A stretch of DNA of 8,435 bases from a bacterium (GTDB lineage: Bacteria > Patescibacteriota > Microgenomatia > Levybacterales > UBA12049). The notes under the pieces were generated by a model. The model searched no databases. It was not told the DNA's origin and saw nothing but the letters and a program-made list of their open reading frames with translations. Where the stretch lies: the NCBI GenBank assembly GCA_021820025.1, contig JAKAEF010000041.1:1-8435 (forward strand). Direction: 5' to 3'. Shown one piece after another: positions 5,741 through 8,435 of the stretch; within the stretch, counting starts at the first letter, position 1, and every line of letters starts with the position of its first letter. A program made the translations under genes and the position numbers.

Positions 5741-6454
5741 CTATAATCCTGCAACATTAAATAGACGTCCAATACCAAATGTAACAGCCATTGCTAGTGC
5801 TCCTCCAATTACAACACGGATAACAGCCCGTAAAACATTCGCTTTGCCAATTTTTGCACTTATTGTACCGGTAAGAATTAAGGCAATAATAACAGATATA
5901 AATGCTACCGGAATTTTAAGAGAAACAGGAGGGATAATAACTGCTAATAATGGGATAATTGCTCCTGAAAGAAAAGCAATAAGCGATGCAAATGCTGCAT
6001 GCCATGGGCTTGTAAGATTGTTTGGATCTATTCCCAACTCAGCATCAAAATGTGCTTTCATAGGATCATGTTTGGTTAGCTCTTTTGCTACGAGAAGGGC
6101 TGTTTTTCTGGATAAGCCTTTATTTTCATAAATACAGGTAAGTTCTTCTAGTTCTTCTTTTGGATAATGCTTTAGTTCATACTCTTCTAGTTTAAGAAGT
6201 GCTTTTTCGCTATCACGGGAGCTTGAAACAGAAACATATTCACCGGCTGCCATAGAAATGGCTCCTGCAATAATTCCTGCAAGTCCTGCTGTAAGAATAA
6301 TTACGTGTGAGCTTGTAGCACTGGCAACCCCAATAACCAGACCTGCTTCTGAAATTATTCCATCATTTGCTCCCAAAACTCCAGCACGTAACCAATTAAG
6401 TTTTTGATCATTTAAACTGTGATGAGGTTCAATGTGGTTATGTTGTTCTGCCAT
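5741..6454 (-). CDS. VIT1/CCC1-family iron/manganese transporter
   Basis: This 237-residue inner-membrane protein belongs to the VIT1/CCC1 family, which moves Fe2+ or Mn2+ out of the cytoplasm in exchange for protons. The first membrane segment carries the family signature LRAGVLGANDGIIS (D31 the likely ion-path Asp). The second carries ISMAAGEYVSVSSSRDSE (M68, E72). A charged cytoplasmic helix pair with many Glu residues (about 83-135) matches the metal-binding domain of the vacuolar iron transporter subgroup. Three more hydrophobic segments follow (about 153-175, 181-200, 209-233). The His-rich N-terminus (HNHIEPHH) could add metal contacts. The length is normal for the family. The start is ATG 6454, with a perfect TATAAT six bases upstream and no Shine-Dalgarno sequence. 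The exact metal cannot be read from the sequence. Confidence 0.93.
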   Translation of the reverse strand: MAEQHNHIEPHHSLNDQKLNWLRAGVLGANDGIISEAGLVIGVASATSSHVIILTAGLAGIIAGAISMAAGEYVSVSSSRDSEKALLKLEEYELKHYPKEELEELTCIYENKGLSRKTALLVAKELTKHDPMKAHFDAELGIDPNNLTSPWHAAFASLIAFLSGAIIPLLAVIIPPVSLKIPVAFISVIIALILTGTISAKIGKANVLRAVIRVVIGGALAMAVTFGIGRLFNVAGL

Positions 6455-6460
6455 TAATTT

Positions 6461-6488
6461 ATTATAACGAATTTTAAAATGTTTACAA
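6461..6488 (-). promoter_or_regulatory. Promoter of the VIT1/CCC1 gene
   Basis: On the minus strand, TTGTAA (6488-6483, four of six), a 16-bp spacer and a perfect TATAAT (6466-6461) come before the ATG at 6454. Only AAATTA lies between the -10 box and the start codon, so transcription should begin at the ATG itself and give a leaderless mRNA. No iron-responsive operator is evident. Confidence 0.65.
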
Positions 6489-6523
6489 ATGAAATGAGTT
6501 TTTCTCTTTAAAAATTCAAAATA

Positions 6524-6616
6524 TTAGAATTTAATAAATGCTAAGCAGACGCGGACAAAATATAAAAAACCTAAAAACAAACCAATCCAAAAAATTCTTT
6601 TATATCTTTTTTTCAT
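6524..6616 (-). CDS. Small single-pass membrane protein, 30 residues
   Basis: This ORF starts with ATG at 6616, directly after the TAA of the glycosyltransferase (stop at 6619-6617), and ends in TAA at 6526-6524. It encodes a basic start (MKKRYKR) followed by about 20 hydrophobic residues with aromatic content and a final Lys-Phe. That is the pattern of a single membrane helix or an uncleaved signal anchor. The stop-start abutment would permit translation by re-initiation after the larger gene. It could be a real small membrane protein working with the glycosyltransferase, the remnant of a longer gene, or chance; AT-rich DNA makes short hydrophobic frames common. Confidence 0.4.
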   Translation of the reverse strand: MKKRYKRIFWIGLFLGFLYFVRVCLAFIKF

Positions 6617-8251
6617 TTAATTTCTTTGATAAATTTTCCAGATTGTTCGTAATGGTTCTCCCGATTGAGTAATAGTGTCTGCTGGTTTTGTAGAGTTTGG
6701 AAAGCAACCGTCTGGAACTATATAAAGTGTTTGTGGATTTAAATAAATATTTGGATCAAATATTTTATTATGTGTATCTATACACCCATCAATTAAGAAA
6801 ACATTCCCCCCAATTTGTTTAGGAGTATGAGAAGTATACGCTTTTTGAGCAACAGACTGATTCATGCTTGCATAAAATGCATATTGAATTATTAAATCTC
6901 CTGGGTTAACAATAAGTACTTTTTTAAATTTATCTTTATTTTGTAAAACGTATTCAGATACATCTTTACTACTTTTAAACCAATTTTCTGCTCCATAAAT
7001 GCTATATCTAAAATAATATTGATATAAGTATTCACCAATAAAAAATACATAGGTTAATCCAAACAATAGTAAAAATATTTTTTTTATTACTTTTTTATCT
7101 AATAAAGTAATTTTTTTAACGAAAATATATATTCCTGTTCCGGTAAAAATTGCAAGGATTGGTAATAACGTAATTGACCGCATAACATACGATTGATCAA
7201 GAGTAAAAGCTGTTGGAAGCGGTGCAATTAAAAAAAGTGAAAATAAAAAATATTTTAATTTTTTTTCCTTATAATTTGCGATATAAAAAATTCCTAATAA
7301 TAGAAGCGGTAATTCAATAAAATACATAACTCCTCTATAAAAAATTCCATAGATTCCTCCTAACCCTCCCGTTTCTCCATATAAAAATAAAAATTGAGGA
7401 GAATATGCTTGTAAATAATTTTCTCGCATTACTCGAAGAAAATATAAAGGTTTATTACTAAAAATCGTTTGTAATAAATGTGGAGCACTATTTACTTTTC
7501 TTTCCCAATTCACTTGTGCAGCAGCTTTGGATGTATCGTTCCAAAGAAATACTTTTTGTCTTGTGTCACGATTTTCTAAAGAAACGACTACATATGAAAG
7601 AATAATTGTTATTACACCTAAAATAAAAAGTAATAATACCCTTTTTTTATTAAACAAATAATTTTTGGCATAGAAAATTAATATTGGAATTAAAAAAATA
7701 AAAAATATTTTTGTTGCATGATACGAGTAAAATGCTAATAAAAAAGGAATAAGAGAAAATAATATTTTTTTGCTTTTTTCAAAATAAATAAATAGATATA
7801 TTCCTAATAAATAAAAAAATAGTGCAAGCCCTCCATCATAAGCTGTCCTTTCTATTTGAAGTGCCCAGGGGGAAACCGCAAAAACAAACATGACACTTAA
7901 TGCTATATATTCATTTTTAAATAATTTTCTAGAGATGAAATATATGAGTAAAACAACTCCAATTCCTGCTAGTGCAAAAGGAAGTCTTCCTGTTGTTGCC
8001 GTCATGCCAAGCAATCCAACAAAAGGTGCAATTATATATATAGGTACTGGAGAAAATGAATTGTCCAAATTAACAGATAGTGGTAGAAATTTTCCTGTTA
8101 TATCTTTTCCTGTATGCCAGATGGTATATGCATTATAAATGTAGCTTGCTTCATCATTTGTAACACCACTAGGAACGTTCCCAAGTAAGAATAATCGAAG
8201 AAATATTGCTAAAAACAAAGTTGCCCAAAAAATAAATATCTTAAATTTCAC
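6617..8251 (-). CDS. GT39/ArnT-like membrane glycosyltransferase (GT-C fold)
   Basis: This 544-residue polytopic inner-membrane protein resembles the dolichyl-phosphate-mannose/ArnT group, which moves sugars from lipid-phosphate donors on the outer face of the membrane. After the first membrane helix the loop carries NDEASYIYNAYTI (D33, E34), the acidic motif expected for catalysis. Also visible are SPWALQIERTAYDGG (127-141), typical of the second loop, and YSYHATKIF (175-183), the His-containing motif. About ten to twelve hydrophobic segments run to residue 408. A roughly 130-residue soluble C-terminal domain, presumably outside the membrane, carries C490 and C516, a possible disulfide. The start is GTG 8251 (MKFKIF), chosen because TAGAAT lies just upstream; there is no Shine-Dalgarno sequence. 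Very high Ile/Phe/Lys reflects the AT-rich base composition. Donor and acceptor are unknown. Confidence 0.9.
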   Translation of the reverse strand: MKFKIFIFWATLFLAIFLRLFLLGNVPSGVTNDEASYIYNAYTIWHTGKDITGKFLPLSVNLDNSFSPVPIYIIAPFVGLLGMTATTGRLPFALAGIGVVLLIYFISRKLFKNEYIALSVMFVFAVSPWALQIERTAYDGGLALFFYLLGIYLFIYFEKSKKILFSLIPFLLAFYSYHATKIFFIFLIPILIFYAKNYLFNKKRVLLLFILGVITIILSYVVVSLENRDTRQKVFLWNDTSKAAAQVNWERKVNSAPHLLQTIFSNKPLYFLRVMRENYLQAYSPQFLFLYGETGGLGGIYGIFYRGVMYFIELPLLLLGIFYIANYKEKKLKYFLFSLFLIAPLPTAFTLDQSYVMRSITLLPILAIFTGTGIYIFVKKITLLDKKVIKKIFLLLFGLTYVFFIGEYLYQYYFRYSIYGAENWFKSSKDVSEYVLQNKDKFKKVLIVNPGDLIIQYAFYASMNQSVAQKAYTSHTPKQIGGNVFLIDGCIDTHNKIFDPNIYLNPQTLYIVPDGCFPNSTKPADTITQSGEPLRTIWKIYQRN

Positions 8252-8262
8252 GTAATAAATAA

Positions 8263-8291
8263 ATTCTATCAGACTAATGCTTTCTAGTAAA
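8263..8291 (-). promoter_or_regulatory. Candidate promoter of the glycosyltransferase
   Basis: On the minus strand, TTTACT (8291-8286, four of six), a 17-bp spacer and TAGAAT (8268-8263, five of six) lie upstream of the GTG at 8251. The start point is expected near 8256, leaving a leader of about five bases. In AT-rich DNA such matches arise easily, but the spacing and the parallel with neighbouring genes support it. Confidence 0.4.
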
Positions 8292-8373
8292 TGATTTCCC
8301 TCAACCTACTGGAAAATTTAAAAAAGGTTAATTGATTGCCTTATCAAATAAAAAGTAAGTAAGTAAATGATTT
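8286..8373. repeat. Short direct repeat in upstream region
   Basis: AGTAAATGATTT occurs at 8286-8297 and again at 8362-8373, 76 bp apart. The second copy runs out of a short AAGT tandem (8353-8366). The first overlaps the -35 box proposed for the glycosyltransferase. It may be chance in AT-rich sequence. No terminator is evident between the rhodanese stop and this gene. Confidence 0.3.
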
Positions 8374-8378
8374 GAAAG

Positions 8379-8435
8379 TTAGTGAGTTGGGAATCCTTTT
8401 GCTCTCCATGCAAGAAGGCCGCTTTTTATATCGAA
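8379..8435 (-). CDS. Rhodanese-like domain protein, C-terminal fragment
   Basis: The last 18 codons of a minus-strand gene run in from the right edge and end in TAA (8381-8379). They read FDIKSGLLAWRAKGFPTH. The spacing of G..AW...G.P is the typical end of a rhodanese domain, where the final helix carries GG..AW...GLP. Rhodaneses are sulfurtransferases with an active-site Cys; the catalytic part lies outside the window, so activity cannot be judged. It is upstream of the glycosyltransferase on the same strand, about 130 bp away. The identification rests on a short motif. Confidence 0.65.
   Translation of the reverse strand, partial: FDIKSGLLAWRAKGFPTH

Noticed and set aside
5844..6131. Plus-strand 95-residue frame opposite the VIT1/CCC1 gene
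   Set aside because: It is antisense to a clear transporter gene with family motifs and has no homology-like features.
7890..8138. Plus-strand 82-residue frame opposite the glycosyltransferase
   Set aside because: It is antisense to a gene whose membrane helices and catalytic motif are evident in the other strand.

Overview
The window is AT-rich, densely packed and free of rRNA, tRNA, CRISPR arrays or recognisable transposases. The GT-C glycosyltransferase with an N-terminal NDE loop, the short DEAD-box helicase and the two orphan proteins fit a small-genome uncultured bacterium of the Candidate Phyla Radiation (Patescibacteria, perhaps Microgenomates). That placement is inferred from the look of the proteins, not from a marker gene. 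The standard genetic code fits every gene.

Left part (1-3700, minus strand). An unrecognised soluble protein (283-1308) lies downstream of a 725-residue protein (1492-3669). The larger protein carries a series of winged-helix-like segments, a basic helical linker, and a C-terminal third that reads as a divergent sigma-70 region 2 plus regions 3.2/4. Two copies of a roughly 117-bp intergenic direct repeat (13-129 and 1350-1466) bracket the smaller gene.

Centre (3670-5740). A divergent intergenic region separates the sigma-like gene from a DEAD-box RNA helicase (3946-5133). It holds a near-consensus promoter facing the helicase and a weaker one facing the sigma-like gene. Six copies of TAGAC/GTCTA lie in and beside it. 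The helicase leader, about 160 nt, can form either a 5'-terminal hairpin or a nearly perfect 22-bp long-range helix, and the two are mutually exclusive. After the helicase come a 13-bp inverted repeat and a frameshifted response-regulator receiver pseudogene (5356-5738).

Right part (5741-8435, minus strand). This holds a VIT1/CCC1-family metal transporter, a 30-codon membrane ORF starting on the base after the glycosyltransferase stop codon, a GT39/ArnT-like membrane glycosyltransferase, and at the edge the last 18 codons of a rhodanese-like domain.

A recurring feature is promoter placement. Four minus-strand genes have a plausible -10 box about 6-11 nt before the start codon and no Shine-Dalgarno sequence, which suggests leaderless or near-leaderless mRNAs. 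The helicase, with its long structured leader, is the exception.
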